A stretch of 64,000 bases of DNA, from contig JADQAV010000028.1 of NCBI GenBank assembly GCA_019775845.1, forward strand, positions 248,001 through 312,000, in the 5' to 3' direction. The stretch comes from Myrmaecium sp. VS I D KN 1 (lineage: Eukaryota; Ascomycota; Dothideomycetes; Valsariales; Valsariaceae). Shown one piece after another: positions 24,524-35,613 of this stretch (the stretch's first letter is position 1; each line of letters opens with the position of its first letter). The notes beneath the pieces were generated by a model, which worked only from the letters and a program-made list of their open reading frames with translations, was not told where the DNA came from and did not search any database. A program made the position numbers and the translations under genes.

Positions 24524-26876
24524 TCAACCCATAAACTCCCACCCCTCGGTATAATTAAACGGCCGCAGCAGCTCGTTCGAGATCTCCGCCCCGGAGCTCC
24601 CGAGCAGGGTGTCGATGTTCTCGAAGGCGTTGTCGAAATTCAGCCAGTCGGGGCTTTCGCCGCTGGGGAAAGCTCCGTTACCGCCGCCGCCCATGGTCGG
24701 GGTGGAGACGGCGGGGCTGGAGATGCTCGCGGTGGGGGCGGAAGTGGTGGTGGATGTGGTGGTGGAGTGGGATAGAGGTGGGGTGTTGTTGTTATTATTG
24801 TTGTTGTTATTGTTGTTGTTGTGGCTGGACCCCATGTTGCGCTCGCTGCTGATGGGGTGTTGGCCTGGTTGGTGGCTGGGGAGGAAGTGGGATGTTGAGG
24901 TTGAATGGCCGCCGTGCTGAAGGAGGATGGGGGCGGGGGAGACGGGGTGGGTGAAGGGGGTTTGCGGGGCGGAAGAGGAGATGGGGTAGGGAGGGGCGGA
25001 GGGGTTTGTTATGTTTGGGTAGGCGGATGGAGTGTGCGGTGGCGGCTGCGTGGGCTGTTGGGGTGGAGGTGCGGTGGCGGCGGTGGTGGTTGTGGTGGAG
25101 GTCGTCTCGGATTCCCTGGCGTGAGCCCGATCCGCTTTGCTGAGGGCGGCCCGGCCCAAGTCCGCCATCGCGCCGGCGGCCCACCATGCTTTCCGGAGCC
25201 GGTTCAGGATCGTGCAGCAGGTTTTGAGGTCCTCCTTGGCGCGGTTCTTGTGCATCGTCAGCTTGCTTTGACGGAAGTGGCGGTAGGCGACCGACATGGC
25301 CAGTGATACCGCGTAGGGGATGATGGGTAACGGAGGCAGGTTTTCCGGGGAGTCGACGTTCAGGATGGAGATGACCCGGACGGCGGAAAGGCTCTGGCGG
25401 ACGTAGGAGGCGGTGGAGCGGACGGGCTCGTTCGTTGAGCCGGACTTATGTGAGGCCATGGCCGTAGCATGGTAGAAGAGTTCCAGGGCAGCGATCAGAG
25501 GCCCGTCGAGATTTTCATCGCTATCCCCGATGATATCTTCGAACCCGGGGAAGTCAGTTTCCCAGCCCGTGTTCTCGTGCTCCGTTCCCGGTCTGTACAA
25601 GCCAATGACCTTGTCCAACGCATCCGCCAGTTGCAGCCAGATGCCGAAGGGCGTCCGCTTCTTTTCAGGATCGTCGTGGATGCTCCTCAGATTGTTGTCG
25701 CGGTCGTGCATGATCAGCGGTCTGCCATTGATGCAGGCGTTCAGCTTGTCAAGGCTCCACAGGCACCAGAACAGCTTCTCCATGGACTCCTGATTCACGA
25801 ACTTGGTGTGGCCGCCGAACTGCAGCCCGAAAGTGTGGGCATGGTGGATCGCTTGCGCCAGATGCATCGACGACTGCTCCGCACCGTCCGACCCCTCGCG
25901 GTAGAGGGAAAGCAAGGCGAGGATGCGGATCAGTGCGATCCGATCCGTCTCCACCTTAGCGTTGACCGCGGCGTGGACGGATGCGTACAGCCTCTTGCCG
26001 AACTTCCTGCACTGGAGCAGCGTGTTCGGTTCGTCGGAGAGGTACAGATGCTCGCGCGCACTGTCGTGCTTCGACGCGACGATACAGATCGCCTGGACCA
26101 GCGTGCGGGACGCGATGCCCTCCCGGTACTGCTGCATGAAGCTCTCCTCGTCCACGATGGGCAGCAGCGGTTGGACGTAGGTGAAGTAGATGTGCACGAG
26201 GGCATCCTGGTGCTCCTTCGGCGGGACGATCGATATGCCCACCGCTTCCAGATACGCCTGCAGGGCCTGCTCGACCGCGGACAGCTGGGACGGTCGTCGG
26301 CTCTCCGGCGGACGGGGCTCGTACTGATTTCGGAGGCCGCTGGGGCCGGGCGCTCGCTCGTCGTCGCCTTCTCGCACCCAGTAGCCACACTTGTGGCTCT
26401 TACCTTGGCGCATGACGGCTTCGGGGCTCAAGTAGCCGACGAAGCGCTCCAGCGTGGCACCGGAGTCGGGCTTCTCGGCACCATCTTGCTCGCCGCTTCG
26501 TTCGCCGGCTCCGGCGCCGGCGGCAGCGGCGGCGGGAGAGTCAGCGGACTCATGACGGGGCGTGTCGTAGTAAGACGGGATGAGAGGCCGGCTAGTGCCG
26601 AAGGAGAGCGGACGCGGCCGGACCGGCGGAGGGAGCTCCGAGGTGGGAGGTTCCGGGGGTGAGGCGACGCCGGAGGGCTCGCCGTCCTCATCAAAGGTGT
26701 GGCTGCAGCGCTTCTGGATTGGATGTTAGGGACTTAGGCAAGGAAGGAAGCGGAACCGATCCGTCCGGTGGGCGCGGACATACTCTCCGCTTCTTGCAGG
26801 ACTCGCAGGCCTTGTGCACCCGCTTCCGCTTTCGGAAGAACTCGTTGTTGGCGGCGAAGGTGATCATGGTCGACAT
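24524..26876 (-). CDS. Fungal-specific transcription factor with half-size zinc cluster
   Basis: There are two exons, 26876-26784 and 26713-24524, encoding 760 residues. The N-terminus has KRKRVHKACESCKKRR spliced to KRCSHT, which gives C-x2-C-x6-C at about residues 24, 27 and 34, the first half of a Zn2Cys6 cluster. The next 100 residues have no second Cys triplet, so the cluster looks incomplete. Residues about 180-480 match the fungal regulator middle-homology region (Fungal_trans): YLEAVGISIVPPKEHQDALVH, YVQPLLPIVDEESFMQQY, EGSDGAEQSSMHLAQAIHHAHTFGLQ, KLFWCLWSLDKLNACINGRPLIM. The C-terminal third is low complexity, Thr/Ala/Pro-rich with an Asn run from a GTT/ATT repeat, and probably holds the activation domain. 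The target pathway is unknown. The gene lies 250 bp from the AT-rich island, but its own sequence shows no obvious RIP damage. Confidence 0.85.
24781..24827. repeat. Trinucleotide repeat encoding poly-Asn
   Basis: GTT/ATT triplets on the plus strand encode about a dozen Asn codons in the C-terminal domain of the transcription factor. Interruptions by ATT suggest moderate age. Length variation would stay in frame. Confidence 0.85.
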
Positions 26877-27132
26877 GATGGATTGGCCGAGGCACGTGAG
26901 GAATAGAACAATGAAGAATAAGAAGAGGAAAAGAAGACCGAGGGAAGAATGCGGGTAGCGGATGTGGACGCGGATGCGACAGCGGATGCGCGCATGCGGT
27001 ACCTGACTCAGTCCGACAGGCGGCCGCTGAGGGAGAGCGGAAAAAAGGCGGTCGGTAGGATGAAGCTGGAGATCCTCACTAACCGTACCATGTACGGCAA
27101 TCGGAGCGAAAAGTAACACTACCTCAGGTACA
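26877..27132. other. Promoter region of the zinc-cluster factor
   Basis: This is 256 bp of normal-composition DNA between the regulator start codon and the left direct repeat of the AT-rich island. The promoter may continue into the island and could feel silencing from it. Confidence 0.55.
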
Positions 27133-27141
27133 GTATTTACC
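27133..27141. repeat. Left 9-bp direct repeat (candidate target-site duplication)
   Basis: GTATTTACC lies immediately outside the left inverted repeat and is repeated exactly at 35020-35028 just outside the right one. A flanking duplication of 9 bp is typical of Mutator-like DNA transposons. Confidence 0.6.
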
Positions 27142-27160
27142 TTACCTCAGTGCCTCAGAC
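27142..27160 (+). repeat. Left terminal inverted repeat of the island
   Basis: TTACCTCAGTGCCTCAGAC pairs with the right end at 35001-35019: a 9-bp perfect outer block, a 2-4 nt difference, then CTCAGA(C). Confidence 0.6.
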
Positions 27161-27234
27161 AACCGATTATTACGCTAAACTACATACGTATACGCAGCGG
27201 CCAGCTAATCAGGGGGGTCGATACTGCGTAAGGA

Positions 27235-27254
27235 ACCCCGATACTAATCGGGGT
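27235..27254. repeat. Perfect hairpin near the left end of the island
   Basis: ACCCCGAT, a 4-nt loop and ATCGGGGT form a perfect 8-bp stem at the edge where composition turns AT-rich. It escaped the surrounding mutation, having no CpA to attack. Confidence 0.8.
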
Positions 27255-28499
27255 CTAAGAGACTTTAGCGCCCTTTAGTATAGCGGCACGGATACCTTAT
27301 TATATAATAATATATATAATCTTCTACGAAATTTAGCGTTATAATTATAATATATTTTATTATTCTACGTATATTAATTAATAGCCTAATTAATATACTT
27401 TATTCTATTAAAAAATTAGTATTATTAGCTAGTTCTATCGCTAATAATATACCGGTTAAAATATATACTTCTAAATTTTATAATATACTATTTAATAACG
27501 CCCACTCTATATAATTACCTCTTAAAGATAATTTAAATAATACGGACGATATCCTAGACGGCGTAAAAGAAATAAATACTAAAGATAAAAATACTAGAAA
27601 AAAGCGCCTATTAATAAGTAAAAAGCTTAATATTATTATAAACTTACTTTATTAGTAGTTTATTATTTTTTTTAATCTTATATAAGCCTAGATATTACGT
27701 AACTCTATAGATACTTTAGTTTAGAGGAGGAAGTATATAAGGTATACTAATATATAGAGGTATAAAAAGGCGCTAACCTTATTAGATATTATATATATAG
27801 ATAGTAAGTATCTTACTATACTTCGTAATAACTAAAAGTATAAGATAATAATTATTAATAATATTATAAATACTTTAAGGCTCGATCTAGATATGCTCCG
27901 AAAAAAAGAAATAATATTTAATTAGTTTAACTTAGAGAGGACTTATAAGGATAAGAACGATATATTTAATAAATTTATAAATAATATCTAGTATAACTTA
28001 CTATTATTTATCTAGCTTATATCTAGTATATTAAATACTATCTAAATAATAAAGCGTATATACGCGTATCGCCGTACTTCTTAAGTAGATAATAAATACC
28101 TTATACTTATTATAAGCGTACTTAACTTTATAAAATTACGTAACTCCTTAAACTACTTTACGCGGGTACTTAGTCTTTACCTTTCTATACTTAATATTAA
28201 GTAGTATATCCTCTCCTTACTCGCGGGCCTTAGTATTATAGAAAGTTATATAACTATTTAGTAATAGAATATAAGCCTCGCTAAGTATTACAGTTTAAAC
28301 TACAGCTAGGAGTAGCTTAATAAATTAATTATAAGATAAGAAGAATTATTTAAGGAAGGAAAGTTAAGAGTATAAAAGGGCTCGCTAATTTATATAGTAT
28401 CTCTAAGAGGTTATATATATAAGTACGTAATAGTTATATATTAGCTTATAAAGCTTTATCTCTAGTAAGGCGAATCTTCAGCCTTCTAGGCTTTAGGCC

Positions 28500-31400
28500 C
28501 CTAATATTACCCTCCTCCTCCTCTCCTCTAAGCTATAATATACTTTTATATAATAATAGTTAACTATTTATACTATAGTAGTTAACTATAGTTAACTATC
28601 TTCTTTATTAAAGTATAATACTAGCTCTTATATTAGCTTAATATTCTCTTCTCTTACTATAAGAGGTTAACCGCTTCTTTTCTATAGTTACTACTTCCCT
28701 CTAGTTTCTAGATACTTTATATAAGGTAGTAGTATATTATATAATTACTACTTCTTCTTATTCCTTATAATATTATTTAACCGCTTCTTTATCTAGTCTT
28801 ATTTATAAATAGGAGCTCTCTCCCCTTTATTTTTACTTCTTTTCCTCTTTTATTATCCTTAACTACTAGCTTTATTCCTATCTTTTTTTCTCTTCTTTAC
28901 TATCCTATTACTATCTTTATATAATAATTTATCCTCCTCTCTCTAGTAGAGTTACTAATATTAGTATAGAATTTTTATCTATCTCAGCTTATAAAATAGA
29001 TTTTAACTCTAACTAAGCTTTAATAGTCTTACCTACCTCTGCCGCACCCGCTATTACTTATATAGCCCGTTTATTCCTTGTATATCTATAGGTATCTCCC
29101 GTAGTAGAAAAGAATAAATACTATTATATATAGTTTAAATTAATAAATATTACTAATTTATACCTTTTCTAAGTCTACTATACGGCTTACTAAGTAAGTA
29201 GCCTTCTTTTACTTCTTATATAACTATACTAATATTTACTATTTAGTATAAGGTTTAGTAGATATCTACTTATTTCTTCCTTTTATAAGTTAATAGCTAG
29301 GATCGTCCTTTAATTACTATTTAGTAGGTAAGTACTAAGGTTTAGTCTTTTATATAATAGTCTTTATTAATTTTAGTTTCCTAGCTTACTATAGCCTATT
29401 AATCCTATATTAATACTATATTAATTACTTTTTATAGCGTTTTTCTCTCTATTTACTATACTTATAGTCCGTATAGGAACTTTAGGAATATTATATAAAT
29501 TACTAGATTTTATAAGGGCGCTTATATATTCTAGAAATAGAAGTTCTATTAGTAGTATTATCCTTACTAGAATAGCTAAGAGGCCTTTATACTCCTTACG
29601 CCCGTAGCCGTCCTCCCTCCTAATATTTATAATATAGAGGATTAGCTATACGTATAATAGTCCGTTCTTATCTAATATAATTTAATACTTTTACTTCTCT
29701 TTACCTTAGGAATTTAGTTAGTAGTTTATAGAATAAATAAAAGTCCTTACCTCTCTACCGCTATCTTCTATTAGTACTTATTATTAGGAAGTTCCTTCCT
29801 TTTATATAAGCTAGTCTTTTAAAGCTACTATATCTTCTAGTATAGCTTTAGATTCCTAAGTAGGCCTAGTATAACTTACTTATTTTACTAAGTATTATAC
29901 CTGCTAGCCTCTACCTCTCTTTATATAATACTTATTAATAATCTTCTTAATTATATATTCGTCTTTATTATCCTATTATATTAGTAGGGGTTATAAGTTA
30001 TCTATTTACTAGAATAGTAAGAGGTTATTTACTATTAAGTAGACTTAATCTACGTAAAAGATATTATAGATTTTAGGGGGAGTATCTAGTTATATAGTAT
30101 ATAAGCTTATAGTCTCTAAGATAGTATACTTAATATTCTTCTAATCTAGTTTCTTATATAGCTATATTATATAAATATTCTTTAGGGAGAGCTAGACCTT
30201 ATCCTTTAAGTAGTATTTTAAAGCTAAGTCTCTTCTTTTATTTACCTAGCGTTCGGCTTCCTATTAGGTATAAACTATAGATACTTTACTTATTTAAATA
30301 CGTCCCTAATAGTTTATATAATTTATTCTTCTTTTTATAAGAGGGTCTTAGTCCTAGCTAGGGCTTCTTCTAGTAGTTCCTTCGGTTTAAAAGAGGATAA
30401 CTTAAACCTATAAGATAGAAAGAAGGGGCTAGTTCCCGTTATAGTATTTATATAAGTACTAAGAGCTAGCTTAGCTAAGGGAAGTAGCTTTACTTAATTA
30501 CTTTAATTAAAATAAATATAGGCCCTAAGATAGGCCTTTATAGTACTATTAATCCTTTCTATAGCGCCGTCCGCTTATAAATAATATATTATATTTAGGC
30601 GCCTCTCGATCCCTATTAACCTATATATATATATAACTAAAGTCCTCCTATAAATTAGGTACTCCTATCTAAGATAATTATTCTAGGGAAACTATAGTAT
30701 TATATAAATCTTTAGACTATAACCTTAGCTAAATATTCTACTATTATTTCTCTTACTCCTTCGAAGATTATATATCTTAACTAGTCTATAATAACTAGGA
30801 TATTTATATAACCTCTATTTTCTAGGAGGTTAGTTATAAAGTCTATTAATATTTTCTACTCTAATCTATTAGGGATAGGTAGGGGTTTTAAAAGTTCTTA
30901 TTTCTACTACTAGAAAGCCTTAGTTCTTTTATATATAACGTAGTTTCGTATAAATTACTTTATATCCCTACTTATATTTAATTAGAAATATACGTAAGTA
31001 ATATAAGTATATATCTATTCCCGTCTTAGATATCTAGCTAGTATTAAGTTATAAGCCTCCTAAATAATCTTTATATATAATAGTTTATACTTTAGTATCT
31101 AGTATCTCTTTTAGTAAAGAATAGAGCCTTCCTTATTTAGTTTATATTCTTCTATAGAGACCTTAAGCTAAAGCCGTAAAGGAAATTACTAAGCTTTACT
31201 TTATATAATTTAGATCGCTTCTTAATAGACTTTATTATAGTCTTTAATTAGTTCTTATTTTAAAGAAGTCTCTTCTACTAAAACGGGAGCTAGTAATAAG
31301 GCTATTATATACCCCCCTAGGACTAGCTAGTAGAGTAGTTAAATTATATAACTAGTTATATATTTATCTATTTTATTTAGTATATTTTATATCCTCTTTA

Positions 31401-34400
31401 ATAGGGCGTCCGCTACTCTATTCTTAGTATCTTTTCTATAATAAAAGTAGAAGTTAAACTAGCTAAGGAATAGCTACTATTCTATATACCTCTTTATTAG
31501 TTTTTTAGGGCTAAAGAAGTACTCTAAGTTTTAGTAATTTATAATTACCTTAAATTTCCTAACCGATCTTAGCTCTAAGTTCTATTCTTCTAAGTATTAT
31601 ATAATAGCTAGTAGTTCCTTATTATAAATCTTATAGTTATACTTAGCCGGTAAGTTCTTCTTTAAAAGAAGGTATATAGCTTAAGTAAACCGTCTTTATT
31701 ATACTAAGAGAGGACTCTCCTAATATTACAGCCTAAGGATTTACTCTTAATAACCGTTATATAAAGGGGGTTAAATACTATAAGTACTAGCCCTTCTAAG
31801 AATATCTTCTTTAACTTTATAAAGACGTTTTAATAGTCCTTTATCTATCTAAAGGCCTTATTTTTATAAGTAAGTTCTACTAGCGGTTGTATAACCTTTA
31901 AGAAGTTCTTTATAAAGTACTAGTAGAAATTAGCGAAGCCTAAGAATCTTCTAACTTTATTAATAGAGGATAGAGATTTTTATTTTTATATTATTCTAAC
32001 CTTCGCGGGATCTATCTATACTCCTCCTCCCGCTTATATAATAAATCCGAGGTACTTAGTTTCCTTTACTTTAAATTTTTATTTATTAATATTTAGGTAA
32101 AGCCTAGCTTCCTTTAACTTCTCTAATACTTTTTTAACCTTTATATAATAGTCTTCTAAACTCCTATCCGAATATATTAGTATATCGTCTATATAGGCTA
32201 AGTAGAATTCGTTTAAGTATTCTCCTAAGGTCTAATTAATATACTTTTAGAAAGTACTTAAGGTATTTATAAGACTGAAGGGAGTAACTAGCTATTTATA
32301 TAAGCTATATTTTATATAAAAGGCTATTATCTACTCCTTTCCTTTAGCGATTTAGATCTTATAAAAGGCTATACTAATATTTAATTTTATAGATTATTTA
32401 GCTTAGCTAATCTACCTAAGAGTTTTATAGATTAATAGTAAGGGATATCTATCCTTTTTTATAATTATATTTAGAGCTTAATAGTTTATATAGAAGTATA
32501 GGCCTCTTTCTAATTTTTATATAAAAAGAACTAAAGCTACTATAGAAGAATAGCTACTTTAGATAAAGTTCTTATCTAGAAGTTTAATAAGTATTTTTCT
32601 TAATACTATTAGTTCGTCCTAGATTATATTATATAAAAGGCCTTATAATACCTCCAGCTCCTTTCTATCCTTTTATATAAGCTTAATATTATAGTTAATC
32701 CTAAGGTCCCGATATAGTAGAAGTAAAGAAGTATTTTCCAGTTTAAATAGGTCTAAGTAAGCCTAGTATTATTTAGGTAGGCTTATATAAGAGTTAACTT
32801 TCTTTTTAAATATAAGAGCCTTCTAGATATTCCCTAGAGTTATTATAAATATTTAAACTTCTCCCCTTTTCCTTCTCCTTCTTAATAGGGCTCTTATAGT
32901 AGAGGCGTATACTTAAATAATTTTTATTCTTAAAAGGGGTTTCCTCTCCCTATCTTATAGCTTAACCCTTATTATATAAAAAAAGATCCTCCCTCTCTTT
33001 AAATTTATTTAGATATTATAGTAGTCTAGCTATAGCTTCCTTAAGATTAGGTTATATCTTAGATAATTTAGAAGGATATAGAAGTAAACTCCCTCTTCTT
33101 TATATATTTTAATATCTAGCCTTATTTATATAATTCGTATAATTTAGCCTTTTCCTCTAGTTACTCCTTTTACTCTCCTAGGTTTAATTTTAAAGATTAG
33201 AAACTAATACTTTTATATAAACTACTTACTAATAATTCTATAACTTAAATACTTATTATCTACTAGGGTGCGTGCCGTATATACCTTATTAACTATTTTA
33301 TAGATAATAAAAGGAGATAAGTTTATATATAATCTTTTAAAGTCTTACTAATTAAATAAAAACTTTATAAGTTTTATACTATTATCCCCTCGTTTATAAC
33401 TTTATACGAGGGTTATATTTTTCTCTATTCCTTATTAGCTAACTAGTACTCTCTATTATTAAAGTCTTTAGTCTCTTTTATATTTTAAATAGCTATAACT
33501 TATTTAGACCTTTAGGCTAGGAGTAGTTAGTATTACCTAATAAAGTAGTTCTTCTTATTATATTTAAATTATATCTCTTCCGTCCGTCTCTTTTATAACT
33601 TATTCTAAATTACTTATTTAGCGCGCGTATAAGGCTATTATCCTTATATCTTTATAGTATTTACCTTAGTTAGTTCCTAATCTATTTAATTCTAGTTATA
33701 AGACGGTTAAATAGGGGCCTAAGGCTAGAATATTAGTATTATATAATAATTAGTATAATTCTAGATCTAAGCTATTACTTTCTAGTCCTTATCTACCTAT
33801 CTAAGCTAGTTATAATAGTTTTTATATAACTTAGCCCTCTTAGCTCTAATTATCCCTTATAGGAGCTCTATATTAATAGCTGTTTAGAGAAGAGCTTTCT
33901 TCTAGTTATCTACCTAAGATAGGCCTCTAGCTTTAATTATAACCTTATTAAACTTACTTAGGAACTTATTTAGATCCTAATATCCCTACTTTATAGTATT
34001 AACTTATATAAGGGCCTTTTACTAACTATTAATATCTCTAAAGATAATATTTATAACTTAGTATAGCTCGTCTACCTATAATATCTTATTATTTCTTTTT
34101 TTCGTATAAATCTAAAGTAAGATCTTCTAAGCAGCTTTTTTACCTAGATAACTAAAGATATACTAGGAGCGGTATACTTTATAATATTATACTTCTTTTA
34201 AAGCTAGTATATATAACTAGAAATAAGTTACTATATTAGAAAACTAATTATTATAATATATCTAGTTACTCTAGCTAAGGCTTATATATATAAAACTTTA
34301 TAAATATAATATAGACGGCTTCTTTCTATATTATATTATTATTATTAGATATATCTAGAACTACCTATTAAGTAACTTATAGCTTATATTATTTTATATT

Positions 34401-34600
34401 TTAAATAGTTATATTATAACCCTAATTATATAGCTATAGTATATTAAGCTTATTATTAATAAGCCTTCTACTATATCTTCGTCGCTTTAGGCGTATATTA
34501 ACGCGTTTATAAATATATTTAATAGTATAGAAGGTAGTTACTAATCGGGCTATACGTATATTAATAATATATAATATATATAATTTTATAGTATAGAATT
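28500..34600 (-). mobile_element. Fossil Ty3/Gypsy LTR retrotransposon, heavily RIP-mutated
   Basis: The minus strand shows traces of a Gypsy pol polyprotein in the expected order. Reverse transcriptase lies at roughly 32100-32650, with the YIDD-type catalytic box at about 32170-32200. An RNase H region is likely at about 31500-31900. The integrase core lies at about 30600-31000. The gag/protease part should lie to the right, up to about 34.4 kb. Every frame is interrupted dozens of times, so the copy is dead. I could not delimit the LTRs, and the outer bounds given are approximate. Mutation looks saturated, but RIP can act within few sexual cycles, so this does not date the insertion. Confidence 0.7.
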
Positions 34601-34941
34601 ATTAAGCGAGGGTAGATACGGTAACCTATATATATATATATATATATATATATTAATATTTACGTTATAGTTACATATATAAGGTATATAAAGAGCTTAA
34701 ATTAAGGCCTAGAGTTTATACCGCTATATAAATTTAAAATTACCTTTAAAGAATAGCTACCTTATAATTAATAGTATAGGTAGGAAGCTATTTAAATTAT
34801 TAAATAAAGTATATTTATATCTTAAATATATTAATTTTTAATAATATATAGTCTAATACTAGTAATATACTAATTTATTAAATATATATAAATTATCTTT
34901 TCGAAAGGAGTATACTATATAATAAGGCTCTAAAAGATCTT

Positions 34942-35003
34942 AGACCCCCTTTAAAAAAGCGTATTAATACGCGGATTAATAGGATTATCCGAAAAGGGGG
35001 TCT
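34942..35003. repeat. Long inverted repeat at the right end of the island
   Basis: AGACCCCCTTT at 34942-34952 pairs with AAAGGGGGTCT at 34993-35003, and the space between contains the palindrome GCGTATTAATACGC. It could be the end structure of a nested element or a sub-terminal hairpin of the outer one. Confidence 0.75.
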
Positions 35004-35019
35004 GAGCTTGCTGAGGTAA
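35001..35019 (-). repeat. Right terminal inverted repeat of the island
   Basis: Its reverse complement begins TTACCTCAG, as the left end does, and continues into CTCAGA after a 4-nt spacer. Confidence 0.6.
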
Positions 35020-35028
35020 GTATTTACC
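35020..35028. repeat. Right 9-bp direct repeat (candidate target-site duplication)
   Basis: GTATTTACC is identical to 27133-27141. Confidence 0.6.
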
Positions 35029-35520
35029 GTGACTCAGTCGTCGATTTACCGCGCCGGGTTCCCGTCGGTCCTGCTGTAAGTACGATATGGATGGGATAGA
35101 TGACTCTGTAGAGGATGATTCACGTGTTTCTTTTTTTCCCTGTCCGAACGGGAACGCTAGATGGAACGAACCCCATACATGACTAATGAATATAAGGAGT
35201 GAGGTGAGCTTGGCGTCCCTGGGCCAGACAGGACCTCACCACCTCAATATCATCAACAACCTATCCGTCTCTTCAATATAACATCAACTGCCCTTGAAGC
35301 GTGCGGTGAGTGACCGGTCTCTATAAAACTACTACAAGATAGAAATCTGAAATGATCAAATATGGCTTAGTAAGATAGCAATAATAAGCCGCTATACATA
35401 TTAAACACTTCTCAAATTGGAGATTCTACAAGAGATTCACCGGTAGCGGTACGCTCGCTCCCTAGTACATAAGTAGTAGGCTGGAGACAGTCGAAACTCA
35501 TCCAACTCCCACCTCACACC
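35029..35520. other. Right shoulder of the island, non-coding
   Basis: About 490 bp of intermediate composition lie between the island and the end of the NADAR gene. No ORF, RNA gene or repeat was recognised. Confidence 0.5.
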
Positions 35521-35613
35521 TCACTCCATACTCGCCGCCAACGCCGCCAATTCTTCTTCCTCCCTCAACCTTTCCCGAACCTCCATCAGCGCCTTCCCAA
35601 GCAGATTCTGACC
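35521..35613 (-). other. Orphaned C-terminal coding segment of the NADAR gene
   Basis: Beyond the in-frame TAG at 35616-35614 the same frame stays open for 30 codons (GQNLLGKALMEVRERLREEE and a short tail) to a TGA at 35523-35521. This matches the expected last helix of NADAR proteins, usually preceded by Trp, so it looks like the severed end of the gene rather than 3' UTR. Confidence 0.75.

Larger units (their letters stand above)
27142..35019. mobile_element. RIP-mutated AT-rich island bounded by terminal inverted repeats
   Basis: This 7.9-kb block changes abruptly to very AT-rich DNA at about 27290 and back at about 34950. CpA and TpG are almost absent and TpA dominates, while CpG still occurs. 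That is the footprint of RIP, which converts CpA to TpA on both strands. No meaningful ORF survives. The left end TTACCTCAGTGCCTCAGAC and the reverse complement of the right end (TTACCTCAGCAAGCTCAGA) match apart from a short indel. Together with the 9-bp direct repeats outside them, this suggests an outer TIR DNA transposon, possibly Mutator-like. No transposase trace was recognised. A broken Gypsy element occupies much of the interior, so nesting is likely. The TIR reading is inference from eye-matched ends. Confidence 0.65.

Noticed and set aside
25469-26662. Long antisense ORF (397 codons) over the zinc-cluster factor
   Set aside because: A shadow of GC-biased codons on the true strand, where a recognisable Fungal_trans domain exists.
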